Source: Candidatus Gastranaerophilales bacterium (GTDB lineage: Bacteria > Cyanobacteriota > Vampirovibrionia > Gastranaerophilales > Gastranaerophilaceae). Taken from it: a DNA stretch of 64,000 nucleotides. Of this stretch, positions 25,717 to 35,600 are shown piece by piece. The position numbers and the translations under genes are program-made. How positions within the stretch are numbered: position 1 is the stretch's first letter; each line of letters opens with the position of its first letter. The notes under the pieces were generated by a model. The model saw only the letters and a program-made list of their open reading frames with translations, did not search any database and had not been told where the DNA came from. Location of the stretch: assembly GCA_944325875.1 (NCBI GenBank), contig CALVBU010000004.1, positions 118,170 through 182,169 on the forward strand, written 5' to 3'.

Positions 25717-26379
25717 ATGTATGAAACAGTAAAAGAGAATCTTTCGCGTATACAGGAAGAAATCGTACCTTATAAACCAAATATTATCGCAGTTACAAAA
25801 TACTTTGGACTAGATGCAATAGTTGCAGCTTACCAAGCAGGATTAAGAGATTTTGGTGAGTCTAGGGCAATTGAAGCTATAGATAAAATCCATCAATTAC
25901 CTGAAGATCTAAGAAAAAATTCAAGATTTCATTTCATAGGTCATTTACAAAGTAATAAAGTAAAGAAGGTTGTTGAAAATTTTGACTGTATTCATTCAAT
26001 AGACAGTCTAAAATTGGCGGAAAATGTTTCAATTGCAGCAATAGAAGCAGGCAAGGTTCAAGATGTTTTACTTCAGCTCAACAATGCTAATGAAATCCAA
26101 AAATTCGGGTTTTCAAAAGAAGAATTAGAAAAAAGTTTTCCTCTAATTCAGTCATTAAAAGGTTTGAATATCCTTGGATTGATGAATATGGCTCCTCTTG
26201 GTGCAGATTCAAAATTATTAGCAGCGTTGTTTACAGAAGTGGGTGAAACAAGAGATTTCTTGCAAAAACAGTATAATTGCGAACTTCCTGAAATATCTAT
26301 GGGTATGAGTCAGGATTATGTTATTGCGGCGCGTTGTGGTGCAACAATGCTTAGAATTGGTAGAAAATTATTCAGTTAA
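25717..26379 (+). CDS. yggS: YggS/PROSC-family pyridoxal phosphate homeostasis protein
   Basis: 220 residues, a single alanine-racemase-like barrel. PLP lysine lies in AVTKYFGLDAIVAAYQAG; FHFIGHLQSNKVKKVV and GMSQDYVIAARCGATMLRIG are the family signatures. It helps control cellular PLP. It is directly followed by sepF, an arrangement found in many Firmicutes and Cyanobacteria division clusters. The SD is GAGGG. Confidence 0.94.
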   Translation: MYETVKENLSRIQEEIVPYKPNIIAVTKYFGLDAIVAAYQAGLRDFGESRAIEAIDKIHQLPEDLRKNSRFHFIGHLQSNKVKKVVENFDCIHSIDSLKLAENVSIAAIEAGKVQDVLLQLNNANEIQKFGFSKEELEKSFPLIQSLKGLNILGLMNMAPLGADSKLLAALFTEVGETRDFLQKQYNCELPEISMGMSQDYVIAARCGATMLRIGRKLFS

Positions 26380-26411
26380 AGTAAGATAAATTTAATAACG
26401 GAGGAAAAACG

Positions 26412-26915
26412 GTGGCAGTAGTTACAGACAAAATTAAATCAGTAGTGGATTTTTTAGTAAAAGGATTTGAACCAAGAGAAACTATTTTTGATGAAATGGC
26501 AGATGAAATGAATGAAGAAGCTTATGAAGTTCAAGATAATTTGGCAATTGATCCAGCTTATTCATTCCAACCAAAACAAGAAAAAACAAGTGATTTAAAA
26601 GTTATTAATCATCCAAATTTCAGAGGTTATGAAGTTATGGTTATGGAACCTCGTTCATTTGATGATGCTGCCCAAATCGTTCAACACCTAAAAGATAGAA
26701 AAACATTAGTTTTAAACTTACATTTGCTAGATAAAGAACAATCACAAAGAACTATTGATTTTGTTTGTGGTGCTGCACATGCTCTTAACGGTAAACCACA
26801 AAAAGTAGGAGACTTGGTATTTGTATTTACTCCTAGCAATGTAACTTTGTCTGTAGATATTAAAACTAATCAAAATAAATTTAACGACTCATTGTGGAGA
26901 GCTCCTCTACAATAA
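26412..26915 (+). CDS. sepF: Cell division protein SepF
   Basis: 167 residues. The N-terminus is an amphipathic helix (residues 1-15) that anchors to membrane in known SepF proteins; the C-terminal domain (about 75-160) has FDDAAQIVQHL, TLVLNLHLL and the FVCGAAHALNG stretch. It links the Z-ring to the membrane when FtsA is absent; no ftsA is visible here. The start is GTG with SD GGAGG. It is followed by a terminator and then prepilin 3, which separates it from nadK and ftsZ. Confidence 0.94.
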   Translation: MAVVTDKIKSVVDFLVKGFEPRETIFDEMADEMNEEAYEVQDNLAIDPAYSFQPKQEKTSDLKVINHPNFRGYEVMVMEPRSFDDAAQIVQHLKDRKTLVLNLHLLDKEQSQRTIDFVCGAAHALNGKPQKVGDLVFVFTPSNVTLSVDIKTNQNKFNDSLWRAPLQ

Positions 26916-26951
26916 GTCATTATGGGATAAGAAGAAAGAGGATAGTTTAAT

Positions 26952-26986
26952 AAAGAGTCTGTATTAATTCCAGGCTCTTTTTTTTA
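26952..26986 (+). terminator. Rho-independent terminator after sepF
   Basis: AAAGAGTCTG / CAGGCTCTTT (10 bp with one wobble pair) and a nine-base loop, then a T run. The next promoter -35 box begins right after it. Confidence 0.88.
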
Positions 26987-27228
26987 TTGAAAACATATGA
27001 AAAATATTGTATAATAAATATAAACACAGAATCAAAGGAGGATGTATGCAAAAAGTAGATATAGATAGAATTTCGGGGGGGGGGGCTACCGACTAACAGT
27101 TAGGATAAGCATTTCCGACTTAGACCTCCGATATGATAAAAATGACTGAAAAGCAAGCCGTGCCAAGTGACACGGTGATTTGTAGTGCGAAAAATGTTAA
27201 AATAAAAAAGTATACAAACGGAGGTTTT
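26987..27228 (+). promoter_or_regulatory. Poly-G leader, copy 3, with promoter
   Basis: The promoter is TTGAAA (26987-26992), a 17-bp spacer and TATAAT (27010-27015). SD AAAGGAGG precedes a leader ORF at ATG 27046 that enters 11 G residues (27075-27085) and stops at TAA 27094-27096 (16 residues). With 12 G it would continue 34 residues across ACCTCCG (27124-27130). CCGTG / CACGG (27158-27162 / 27171-27175) forms a hairpin. The prepilin SD CGGAGGT pairs over seven bases with ACCTCCG. The predicted mRNA leader is about 207 bases. Homologous to 1-203 and 20215-20459. Confidence 0.8.
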
Positions 27229-27939
27229 ATGAAAAAGGAAAATGCTTTTACATTAGCTGAGGTACTAATCACTTTAGGGATAATTGGTGTAGTCGCAGCA
27301 ATGACTTTACCGACTTTAGTTCAAAAATATCGTAATCAGGTTGTCGAAACAAGATTGAAAAAGTTTTATTCGGCAATAAATCAAGCCGTAAAAATGGCTG
27401 AAGTAGATTATGGAGATAAGAAAATTTGGTATCAGGATGTTGGCGGATTGGCTGTTGATAGTGAGGGTAATCCAATAGAAGGTTCTTCAAATATAGATAT
27501 ATGGTTTCAAAAATACCTTGCACCTTATTTAAAAATAGTTAAAACTACTATAAATAGTGAAGGTTTACCTATGTACTATTTTGCTGATGGTAGTGCATTA
27601 TCTCCGGCCGATGCATCTGAAAGCCGTGATTGGGCTTTTTATCCCGGTAACCCTGATAAGTGCAATAAAAAATACCAAAATGCATATGGTATTTGTAAAT
27701 TTACTTTTGAATTTTATCCCGCATCAACAGATGTTAAATGGAAGTTTTTATACAATAAAGGTTTTGAACCTGTAAAATATGCTTGGGATGGGAATAAAGA
27801 TAGTTTGTACAATCATTATTTATTTGGGTGCGCGTATGAAACATCTTCTCAAAAAGATGCTAGAGCTTATTGTGGAACATTAATTCAATACAATAATTGG
27901 AAAATTCCTGAAGATTATCCATTCAAGGTTGATTATTAA
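27229..27939 (+). CDS. Prepilin-type protein (prepilin 3)
   Basis: 236 residues. The signal is MKKENA then FTLAEVLITLGIIGVVAAM, Ala at -1, Glu+5. DYGDKKIWY at about residue 60 and the C-terminal CGTLIQYNNWKIPEDYPF tail match the other prepilins here; the middle is unrelated in detail. The start at 27229 is supported by SD CGGAGG and by the signal. It is inserted between sepF and nadK-ftsZ. The low identity outside the ends, with constant head and tail, suggests either fast divergence or cassette exchange. Confidence 0.9.
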   Translation: MKKENAFTLAEVLITLGIIGVVAAMTLPTLVQKYRNQVVETRLKKFYSAINQAVKMAEVDYGDKKIWYQDVGGLAVDSEGNPIEGSSNIDIWFQKYLAPYLKIVKTTINSEGLPMYYFADGSALSPADASESRDWAFYPGNPDKCNKKYQNAYGICKFTFEFYPASTDVKWKFLYNKGFEPVKYAWDGNKDSLYNHYLFGCAYETSSQKDARAYCGTLIQYNNWKIPEDYPFKVDY

Positions 27940-28048
27940 GTATTTGTTTTTGTTTAATAAATATAATTAAATTTAATTTTAATTGACGATAACATAAGTG
28001 AATTTTGTAGATTTGCAAAAAAAATCCTCTCGTGTTATCGTTCTTGTT

Positions 28049-28855
28049 ATGAAAAATACAAGTTTTGCAATTGCTTATAATCCTCAGATAGATCATTCTT
28101 CTCAAGTTGGTATGAGATTAAACTCTATATTAGGTACGTTTGGAGTTAATGCAGAGACACTTGATATTGATAATCTGAAATCCGGTTATGATTTTGTTTT
28201 TGTAATCGGTGGTGATGGAACAATTTTAAAGTGTGCAAGATTTTATTCTAAATTTTCAACGCCGGTTTTTGGTATAAATTTAGGTAGGTTAGGCTTCTTG
28301 TCTCAATCCTCAGAAGCGGAGTTGGAAAAATCCATTAATAACATTATAAATGGGGATTTTGTAATTGAAGATAGACTAATGCTTCAATATGAAAATTCGC
28401 TCGCTCTTAATGACTTTGTTATTAAAGGTTCTGCTACCGGTAGAACTTCAAGATTTACTTTAAAAATAAATAATAAATCAGTATGTGATTATTTAGCTGA
28501 TGGTATAATTATTTCTACGCCTACAGGGTCTACGGCGTATGGGCTTTCTGCAGGTGGACCGGTTATTTATCCTGCGCTAAATACAATTGTTGTTGTACCG
28601 ATTTGTCCTCATACACTTACCGCAAGGCCACTTGTAATTCCTGATAGTGAAGTTATTTCAATATCTTCAAATAGTGGAAATAAAAAGTATGTGATTTCTG
28701 CGGATGGTCAGGAATATTTCGAAACTTGTTCAGATATAATAATAAAAAAATCTGAATATAGTGCTAAGTTAGCTCTTCTAGATGATGCTGATTTTTATTC
28801 TATTCTCCGTGATAAATTGCATTGGGGAATTTCGCCAGCAAAGATTTCTAAATAA
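28049..28855 (+). CDS. nadK: NAD kinase
   Basis: 268 residues. GGDGT (in FVIGGDGTILKCARF) is the diacylglycerol-kinase-like motif, and GSTAYGLSAGGPVIYP and NDFVIKG-like stretches are family signatures. It phosphorylates NAD to NADP using ATP or polyphosphate. Start ATG 28049 is preferred for the family-like N-terminus (FAIAYNP); a GTG at 27998 is also in frame and no SD supports either. It lies 212 bp upstream of ftsZ. Confidence 0.92.
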   Translation: MKNTSFAIAYNPQIDHSSQVGMRLNSILGTFGVNAETLDIDNLKSGYDFVFVIGGDGTILKCARFYSKFSTPVFGINLGRLGFLSQSSEAELEKSINNIINGDFVIEDRLMLQYENSLALNDFVIKGSATGRTSRFTLKINNKSVCDYLADGIIISTPTGSTAYGLSAGGPVIYPALNTIVVVPICPHTLTARPLVIPDSEVISISSNSGNKKYVISADGQEYFETCSDIIIKKSEYSAKLALLDDADFYSILRDKLHWGISPAKISK

Positions 28856-28981
28856 TTAAATCTTTTGATGTATGACAAGTCTTTTGTATTATATCAACTG
28901 AAGTTTAGAAATTATATTAACTTTTGTTCATAATTGTTGTTAAATTATTGTACTTTTTGCCTATTTAAAATAGTATGTTAT

Positions 28982-29066
28982 TATACTATTGGGGGTGCCC
29001 TGTATATTAAGTAGGGCGCAAGATGATTAAAAGACAAGTAAATATTTAATAAAAGAGGTAAAAATA
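28982..29066 (+). promoter_or_regulatory. ftsZ leader with hairpin
   Basis: A -10-like TATACT (28982-28987) is followed by a 7-bp stem GTGCCCT / AGGGCGC (28995-29001 / 29013-29019) near the transcript start, then SD AAGAGG before GTG 29067. A 5'-end hairpin of this kind can stabilise an mRNA; the role is inferred. The -35 box is not convincing. Confidence 0.45.
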
Positions 29067-30251
29067 GTGGAAAATTTCGTATCAGATATCTTTGCTAAAA
29101 AAGATGAATCAACTGGACAAGCTCCTGCTCGTTCTCCAATCAACCCTACAAATATTAAAGTTGTTGGTGTCGGCGGAGGCGGAGGAAATGCCGTTAACCG
29201 AATGATTAAATCAGGATTATCAGGTGTAGAATTCTGGTTAATGAATACAGATTTACAAGTATTAGAATATGGACAAACTAAAAATAAAATTCAATTAGGC
29301 GCAAAATCTACAGCAGGTTTAGGTGCTGGTGGAGATCCTTCAGTTGGTGAAAAAGCTGCGGAAGAAGCTCAACAAGAAATTACAGAAGCTCTTGACGGCG
29401 CTGATATGGTATTTATCACAGCAGGTATGGGCGGTGGAACCGGTACCGGTGCAGCTCCTGTAGTTGCTAAAATTGCAAAAGAATTAGGAATTTTAACTAT
29501 TGCAGTTGTTACAAAACCTTTCTCTTGGGAAGGTCGTAAAAGACAAAATCAAGCTAATCAAGGTTTAGAAAAACTTAGAGAAGCTGTTGATGCTGTAATT
29601 GTTGTTCCAAATGACAAGTTACTTCAAGTTGTAGATAGACAAGTTTCACTTACAGAATCATTCATTATTGTTGATGAAGTTCTATTGAGAGGTGTCCAAG
29701 GTATATCTGATATCATCACAGTACCTGGTCTTATCAACGTTGACTTTGCAGATGTTAAATGTGTTATGCAAGCATCTGGTTCAGCACTTATGGGTATTGG
29801 TCGTGGTACTGGTGAAGGCAGAGCTGTTAAAGCTGCTGAAATCGCTATCAATTCTCAATTGCTTGAATCTTCAATTAATGGCGCAACTGGCGTAATCGTT
29901 AATATCACAGGTGGACCTGATATGACATTGCATGAAATTTCAGATGCTGCAAATATTATTCATGATGCAGTTACTGAAGATGCAACAGTAATTATTGGTA
30001 CAGCAGTTAATGAAAATATTAATAATGAAATCCAAGTTACTGTAATAGCTACAGGTTTTGAAATGAAAAATAAAGCTGATGATAAACCTTCAGCTAACGA
30101 AACTGCTATTAAACAAATGAGCGCATCAGATTTCTTTGCAAGTTCATTTAATACATCAGCAGGAGTTCAACAGTCAAATGTAAGACGTCCAATGCCGGAA
30201 GTATCATCAAGTTTTACAAATATTGAAATTCCTGACTTTTTGAAAAAATAA
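29067..30251 (+). CDS. ftsZ: Cell division protein FtsZ
   Basis: 394 residues. [13 protein letters not shown] and [13 protein letters not shown] form the GTP-binding loops, and the tubulin-like T7 loop is in NVDFADVK. The C-terminal tail ends [10 protein letters not shown], the conserved partner-binding peptide, which in SepF systems binds SepF; sepF is 2.2 kb upstream. It polymerises into the Z-ring. Start GTG with SD AGAGG. Confidence 0.97.
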   Translation: MENFVSDIFAKKDESTGQAPARSPINPTNIKVVGVGGGGGNAVNRMIKSGLSGVEFWLMNTDLQVLEYGQTKNKIQLGAKSTAGLGAGGDPSVGEKAAEEAQQEITEALDGADMVFITAGMGGGTGTGAAPVVAKIAKELGILTIAVVTKPFSWEGRKRQNQANQGLEKLREAVDAVIVVPNDKLLQVVDRQVSLTESFIIVDEVLLRGVQGISDIITVPGLINVDFADVKCVMQASGSALMGIGRGTGEGRAVKAAEIAINSQLLESSINGATGVIVNITGGPDMTLHEISDAANIIHDAVTEDATVIIGTAVNENINNEIQVTVIATGFEMKNKADDKPSANETAIKQMSASDFFASSFNTSAGVQQSNVRRPMPEVSSSFTNIEIPDFLKK

Positions 30252-30272
30252 GTAATTATAAGATTATGATAT

Positions 30273-30306
30273 AAAAAAGGCTCCTTGTTAAAAGGAGCCT
30301 TTTTTG
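30273..30306 (+). terminator. ftsZ terminator
   Basis: AAAAAGGCTCCTT / AAGGAGCCTTTTT with a GTTAA-type loop and a T run. A second hairpin follows at 30327-30360. Confidence 0.93.
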
Positions 30307-30326
30307 CAAAATATTTTTCTTTTCTA

Positions 30327-30360
30327 TAAAAAAGACCGCTTTAACAAAAGCGGTCTTTTT
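30327..30360. terminator. Bidirectional terminator of fba
   Basis: AAAAGACCGCTTT / AAAGCGGTCTTTT with an AACA-type loop. It can stop the minus-strand fba transcript and act as a second stop for ftsZ. Confidence 0.9.
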
Positions 30361-30381
30361 ATAATTTCTAAAAAGAAATAA

Positions 30382-31341
30382 TTAGTCTTGAGCGTGACCA
30401 GCTGTACCAAGAACGTCAACCATTTTGTGTTTAACCATTTCTTTAACAGCAGTTCTACCAGGTCCCATGTATTCTCTTGGGTCGAATTTTTCAGGATGTT
30501 CAATGAAGAATTCTCTGATAGTTGAAGTCATTGCAAGTCTCAAGTCTGTATCGATATTGATTTTTGCAACACCGTGTTTAGAAGCGTAGTTAAGCATATC
30601 TTCAGGTACGCCTTGTGCATCTGGTAAGTTACCACCGAATTTATTACATTTAGCAACGAATTCAGCAGGAACTGAAGATGAACCGTGAAGTACTAGAGGG
30701 AAATCATAACCTACAGCTTCATTAACTGCTTTCTTAATTTCTGCAAGTCTTTCGAAGTCTAATTTAGCTTCGCCTTTGAATTTGTAAGCACCGTGAGATG
30801 TTCCGATAGCTACTGCTAATGAATCACAACCAGTTTCTTTAACAAATCTTGCAGCTTCAGCTGGATCTGTGTATGTTGAATCTTTTGCATGAACTTTAAC
30901 GTCATCTTCAACACCAGCTAATTTACCCAATTCAGCTTCAACAGAAACTCCGCGTGGGTGAGCATAATCAACAACTTGTTTTGTTAATTTGATGTTTTCT
31001 TCCAATGGGAATCTTGAACCATCGATCATTACAGATGAGAATCCACCGTCGATACAAGCTTTACAAATTTCGAAGTCTGCACCGTGATCTAAGTGTAATG
31101 CGATAGGTACAGTTGTTGTAGCTAATGCTGCTTCTACCAATTTGATTAGGTATGTTTGGTTAGCATATTTTCTTGCACCTGCAGAAACTTGCAAAATAAT
31201 AGGTGATTGAGTTTCTTCAGCTGCTTCTGCAATACCTTGCAGAATTTCCATGTTGTTTACGTTGTAAGCACCGATAGCATATCCGCCAGCTAATGCTTTT
31301 TTGAACATTTCTCCTGTTCCAACTAATTTTCTTTCACTCAT
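30382..31341 (-). CDS. fba: Class II fructose-bisphosphate aldolase
   Basis: 319 residues. Zinc-binding His in LHLDHGAD, Glu in SVEAELGKLAG, and His in IGTSHGAY and LHGSSSVP; NINIDTDLR is the phosphate-binding loop. It splits fructose-1,6-bisphosphate in glycolysis. The start at 31341 has SD AAGGAG; a longer frame to 31377 lacks one. With pgi and adhE in the window it supports a sugar-fermenting lifestyle. Confidence 0.96.
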   Translation of the reverse strand: MSERKLVGTGEMFKKALAGGYAIGAYNVNNMEILQGIAEAAEETQSPIILQVSAGARKYANQTYLIKLVEAALATTTVPIALHLDHGADFEICKACIDGGFSSVMIDGSRFPLEENIKLTKQVVDYAHPRGVSVEAELGKLAGVEDDVKVHAKDSTYTDPAEAARFVKETGCDSLAVAIGTSHGAYKFKGEAKLDFERLAEIKKAVNEAVGYDFPLVLHGSSSVPAEFVAKCNKFGGNLPDAQGVPEDMLNYASKHGVAKINIDTDLRLAMTSTIREFFIEHPEKFDPREYMGPGRTAVKEMVKHKMVDVLGTAGHAQD

Positions 31342-31519
31342 TTGAGTTCTCCTTCTTTTGTAAAATATTTTACACACATGTAAAATACAACAAAAACATA
31401 ATTAATACAAGATGCTTGCTATTACTACGATTGTAGAAACTGTTAAGAAAAGTTAAAATCGTATATACAATTTTACAAAACTCTGAAACGTTGATATAAT
31501 CTAACTAAATATGGGGAAG

Positions 31520-31571
31520 ATGAAAAAAGTATATAAACTTTAGGTAGCAAAATTTTGCGTGCCTGTTTTTA
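31520..31571 (+). promoter_or_regulatory. Possible leader peptide and hairpin
   Basis: SD-like GGGGAAG precedes ATG 31520, a seven-residue ORF (MKKVYKL, stop at 31541-31543). It is directly followed by a GC-containing hairpin, GGTAGCAAAA / TTTTGCGTGCC, and a short T-rich tract (TGTTTTTAT). The order ORF, hairpin, T tract is that of an attenuator, but there is no run of a regulatory codon in the peptide. Confidence 0.35.
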
Positions 31572-31614
31572 TACTGTTTAATAGTGCGATGAAAAATTAA
31601 AATGGAGTAGGAAT

Positions 31615-32715
31615 ATGCCTGTATCAGCGATTAATAGTGTCTTTACAAAATCTAACAATGTTAATTTTACTTCTTTAAGATCTAATAAAGATAAATACGG
31701 TAATGATTATAATAAATCAAGTTCTTTTATGAAAGCCGTTCCTTTAGCAGCTGTTTTGGCAATGAGTCCTTTAACTACTGCAAATATTCATGCTGCTGAT
31801 AGGATTGACAATCCTGCACATAATATTGAATTGGTTGAGGCAAGAGGTATTGATGCAACTGAACAAACTCGAAAAGTTGTCGCAACAAAAGAATTCCAAA
31901 GTCGTGCTGATGGCTATTCTTCAGTAAAGGTTCGTTTGGTGAATACTACAGGTGGAAACGGTTTTGATAAGGTTGAATTAGTATTCAAAGATAGAAACGG
32001 TTTAGGCTATGATGATGGGGAAGATTCTGATTACGTAACAGAAATTGGAACATATAATTTTACAATAATTTCCGATGATGGTGTAAATCAAGGAACAATG
32101 CCATTAAATGTAATGTATGTTAAAAAACCTATGGTATCTGGTGTTCCTGCGCTTTATGCTCACGATGATGTTGTGAATTATTTAAAAGAACAACTCGCAA
32201 AAAATCCAAAGAAAAATGTAATTCCTGTAAATACATATAATCGTAAATTATCTCCGACCTTAGGTGGTGGTTTACAGAATAATCCTAAAAAGAATACAAT
32301 AAATAATGCTCAAGGTATTACTGTTGATCCTAATAGCTATACTTTAGCTTCTCGCAAGCAAATCGTTGGAGAAAATGATAAATATAGTTTACGAATTTAT
32401 AAAAATAAAAATGGTGGTGCAAATCTAGTAACTTGTGAGAAAGCTTCTAATCCAGGAAAACTATTCCGAGTAGCTTTGGTTGGTGATTTTAGCGCAAATA
32501 TTGAAAAAAATGCTGATTCCCCATCAATTGCAACTTATCCTTTAACTATATTGAGAAATGATAATGATGGATTTGGCTTAATGGATTCAGTGTTAGCAAA
32601 TGAGTTGAAAAAAATAAAAGCTACACCTTTGGGATCAAATGCATTTGTAACTCCTGCCGTTGATTATGAATATGCCGTATTTGGAAAAGGTGTATTAGCA
32701 AATGTAACGGATTAA
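31615..32715 (+). CDS. Exported protein with N-terminal NVNFTS extension
   Basis: 366 residues, family unknown. A 37-residue N-terminal extension (with NNVNFTSLRSNK) precedes a signal-peptide-like segment (FMKAVPLAAVLAMSPLTTA) and a possible cleavage after HAA. The mature part is beta-rich, with a probable immunoglobulin-like stretch (VELVFKDRNGLGYDDGEDS). A signal sequence preceded by a long extension is unusual. SD GGAG. It precedes the 905-residue gene by 90 bp. Confidence 0.7.
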   Translation: MPVSAINSVFTKSNNVNFTSLRSNKDKYGNDYNKSSSFMKAVPLAAVLAMSPLTTANIHAADRIDNPAHNIELVEARGIDATEQTRKVVATKEFQSRADGYSSVKVRLVNTTGGNGFDKVELVFKDRNGLGYDDGEDSDYVTEIGTYNFTIISDDGVNQGTMPLNVMYVKKPMVSGVPALYAHDDVVNYLKEQLAKNPKKNVIPVNTYNRKLSPTLGGGLQNNPKKNTINNAQGITVDPNSYTLASRKQIVGENDKYSLRIYKNKNGGANLVTCEKASNPGKLFRVALVGDFSANIEKNADSPSIATYPLTILRNDNDGFGLMDSVLANELKKIKATPLGSNAFVTPAVDYEYAVFGKGVLANVTD

Positions 32716-32805
32716 TATTACAAAATGTAAAATTTAATTTGCATGTTGAAATTGTCTTATCCGGGACGTTTTTACATGTATAGATGTCAAAATTTCGAGA
32801 GTATT

Positions 32806-35523
32806 ATGGCTATAACTAATATAAATAACAAAGATCAAATAAATAAATCAGCGTCAGTAGTAAATACGTCTACAACCACTACTGGTGCTACAAAATCTGA
32901 TAATGTTTCAATAATAGAAACCAAAAAGCCGAAAGATGAAATACTCAAGCAATTAGGGATTACTGCAGAACAGTATTTAGAAATCTGTACTAATAACCCA
33001 TCTTTTGAAACTTTGTCATTAGAACAGCAATTAGAATATATTTCTAAAGCAAATACTAAAAATCCAGCTGATAAGCAGATTCAACAAGATAATACTGCAA
33101 CATCTGCAACAGCAACTTCTACAACTGAAAATGCTTCTACTCAATCAACTGAAGCAAGCCAAGAGACTTCAGGCTTCTTTTTTGATAAAGCATCTTTTTC
33201 ACAACCATCTAAGACAAAAGAAGATATAAACGCAAAAATAAATACATATATTCAAGAGCATGCAAAAAATAGATTCATGTTTGCTGATGAAAACAATTTG
33301 AAATCTGCTGAGGATTGGGATGCATTATCAGATGAAGAAAAAGCAAAATATATAAAAGATTCTACAAAAATCTTAGATAGTAATTATGGTGAACTATTAC
33401 AAGGTTCAAGTTTATCAACTATTGATGCAGCTCTTGATGTAATGATGACAGAGCTCTTAGCTGCAAGTCATTCACAATTAAGTATAGATCAATTTTATGG
33501 TATTAAGGATGGCGATCGATTTGTATTAGATCAAATCGGGCGTGAGGATGCTGTTTATTCATATTTAAATGAAGTTGATTTAATTGAAAAAGATATGAAT
33601 TGCAAGTCATCTTTATCTGAAATTGATAAACAAAGACTTGAAAGAGAAAGAGTATTAGCTAATGCAGTCGCTGGTATTACTGGTAACGAAAATATTTGTC
33701 CAACAACGGCTAAAGAATATTTAAAGCTTCATAATATTACAGAATATGAGGTAGTAGATGCTTATTTAAATAAGAAGCTTGAAAATGGTGAAAAACTTTC
33801 TGAATATGAAACAAAAAAATATAATGAGTTTAAGGAGCTAAAGACTTCAGAAACATTCTCTATTTTGATCAAAGACGCTAAGTATCAAGGTTTACAAAAT
33901 CTAAAAGATCAATACAAAGATGCTGTTGCTCAAGGTAATGATACAAAAGCTAAAGAAATAAAACAAGTTCTAAATTCTCCTGAATCAAAAGCTATAAATA
34001 AATGGGGTAGAGCACATTCTAAGGAAGAAGTTAAAACTACAGAAGAATATGAAGCATTTATGTCTTCTCATTATGGAATAAATTCAGACAATGGAGCTTT
34101 TGCTGATCCAGCTAAGCAAGCAGGACTTGTATTAAGTTATCTTGAAGCGGAAGTGCCTGAAGAAAAACGTGCTGAGGTTTTTGTAAAAATTCTTCAAGGG
34201 CTCAAAGCACAAGGCCCAGAAAAACTGGAAGTACAAATTAAATTATTAGAAATAGGGCTTCAGAAAGAAGAATATGCAGATAAGCTTGCTAAAGAAGCTG
34301 ATCTTGTTGCGTTAAATATGTCTGCTAATAATAATGTAAGAGGCCAAAAGAAAATGGTTCCTACAGCTCGGCATATTATGAATAGACGTAATGTTGAAGC
34401 TATGAATAATGCTAAAACCGACGAAGCAAAAGCAGAACAGCGTAAAATGATTACTGAATCTATCGCGGTTGAAAGAGCTCATGGTACAGATGAATCTAAA
34501 AATAATACTATTAATGACTATGCTGAATTAAGTAGTGATGATGAGATTGGTGTTGAATTAATTGAAGCAAACATTAGTATTACTGATGTTAATATTCAAC
34601 GTAATAATATTCCTAAGATTAATAAAAATGCCTCTGATAATGTAAAAATTCATGGTGCTGAAAATTCTTATAGATTGCTAGAAGGCAACCAAGCTTATGG
34701 TTTGGATGTTTATACTAAAGGATCTCAAGCCGCAACTGAAGCTGCAGCTAAAGCTGGTGTTTATTCTAAGTTTGCGGAAAGTGAACAAGTTGAAGGTTTT
34801 AAAATTACAAATCAACGTATTGAGGAATTATTTAAAGGCCAAGAAAAAATTGATTTGTTAAAAGCCACATCAGATTTTATTGAAAATTGTGCAATTGATA
34901 ATCAAAGTGAATTGTATGATGTAGCTTTGAACTCTAAATATAGCGAAGTTTCAGATTATGTTTCCAATAAAATGGAAAGTTCTAATAAAGAAGTTCTAAA
35001 TATCGTTTCGAATTTGAACTCTGATTATAAATCTGTTACTGGTAAAGATATTGAAGTATACGATAATGAAGGTACAATTTCAAATATCGTATCTGAATTT
35101 AGAATTGCAATGGAACAAAATGATACCCAAAGACAAATTCAGTTGTTGGGTAAAATCCCTTCCAATATGCTAAGTTCTGCAATATCAAAAATTTCAATGT
35201 ATAATGTTAACTTGCTAGCAACATTTGTAAGATTAGGTAGAGGCAATGAATTGCTTAAAATTCCTGGTATGTCTAGTGATGTTACAAGTAAAGTTATACA
35301 TTTGATGCTCAATAGTTCATTAAAAGATCAAAAAGTAGCTGCTAAATATGTAGTTGAAAATAAAAATTATTTTTCAAAAAGTACTTTAGAACGCTGTCAA
35401 GAACTATTGCAAGATAATAAAAATACTTACACTTCAGCTCCTATGGGCGGGGTAAAAAGTGCGCTTCAACCTTCTATGAGTGCAATTTATCCAGGGAAAA
35501 AACAAATGTTTTATAAAGCTTAA
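32806..35523 (+). CDS. Large helical protein of unknown function
   Basis: 905 residues from ATG 32806 (MAITNINNKDQINKS); an earlier in-frame ATG at 32776 is possible, and SD support is weak for both. A Thr/Ser/Asn-rich low-complexity segment (about 90-150) is followed by long, mostly helical stretches. Residues 315-345 contain ENGEKLSEYETKKYNEF, which matches two segments of the 1223-residue protein at 3.9-7.6 kb. No signal peptide or membrane helix. The two proteins look like members of one lineage-specific architecture. A terminator follows. Confidence 0.75.
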   Translation: MAITNINNKDQINKSASVVNTSTTTTGATKSDNVSIIETKKPKDEILKQLGITAEQYLEICTNNPSFETLSLEQQLEYISKANTKNPADKQIQQDNTATSATATSTTENASTQSTEASQETSGFFFDKASFSQPSKTKEDINAKINTYIQEHAKNRFMFADENNLKSAEDWDALSDEEKAKYIKDSTKILDSNYGELLQGSSLSTIDAALDVMMTELLAASHSQLSIDQFYGIKDGDRFVLDQIGREDAVYSYLNEVDLIEKDMNCKSSLSEIDKQRLERERVLANAVAGITGNENICPTTAKEYLKLHNITEYEVVDAYLNKKLENGEKLSEYETKKYNEFKELKTSETFSILIKDAKYQGLQNLKDQYKDAVAQGNDTKAKEIKQVLNSPESKAINKWGRAHSKEEVKTTEEYEAFMSSHYGINSDNGAFADPAKQAGLVLSYLEAEVPEEKRAEVFVKILQGLKAQGPEKLEVQIKLLEIGLQKEEYADKLAKEADLVALNMSANNNVRGQKKMVPTARHIMNRRNVEAMNNAKTDEAKAEQRKMITESIAVERAHGTDESKNNTINDYAELSSDDEIGVELIEANISITDVNIQRNNIPKINKNASDNVKIHGAENSYRLLEGNQAYGLDVYTKGSQAATEAAAKAGVYSKFAESEQVEGFKITNQRIEELFKGQEKIDLLKATSDFIENCAIDNQSELYDVALNSKYSEVSDYVSNKMESSNKEVLNIVSNLNSDYKSVTGKDIEVYDNEGTISNIVSEFRIAMEQNDTQRQIQLLGKIPSNMLSSAISKISMYNVNLLATFVRLGRGNELLKIPGMSSDVTSKVIHLMLNSSLKDQKVAAKYVVENKNYFSKSTLERCQELLQDNKNTYTSAPMGGVKSALQPSMSAIYPGKKQMFYKA

Positions 35524-35550
35524 TTATAAGGTGCAAAATTTGTAGAAATA

Positions 35551-35579
35551 AAAGCCGGCTTTTATGAGCCGGCTTTTAT
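35551..35579. terminator. Bidirectional terminator
   Basis: AAAGCCGGC / GCCGGCTTT stem with a loop of about 8 bases and T-rich flank, between the 905-residue gene and convergent rpsA. Confidence 0.85.
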
Positions 35580-35600
35580 TTTATATTTTATAGAAATTTA

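Noticed and set aside
29624..29851. Overlapping ORFs inside ftsZ on both strands
   Set aside because: They overlap a fully conserved gene, have no SD and no recognisable domain.
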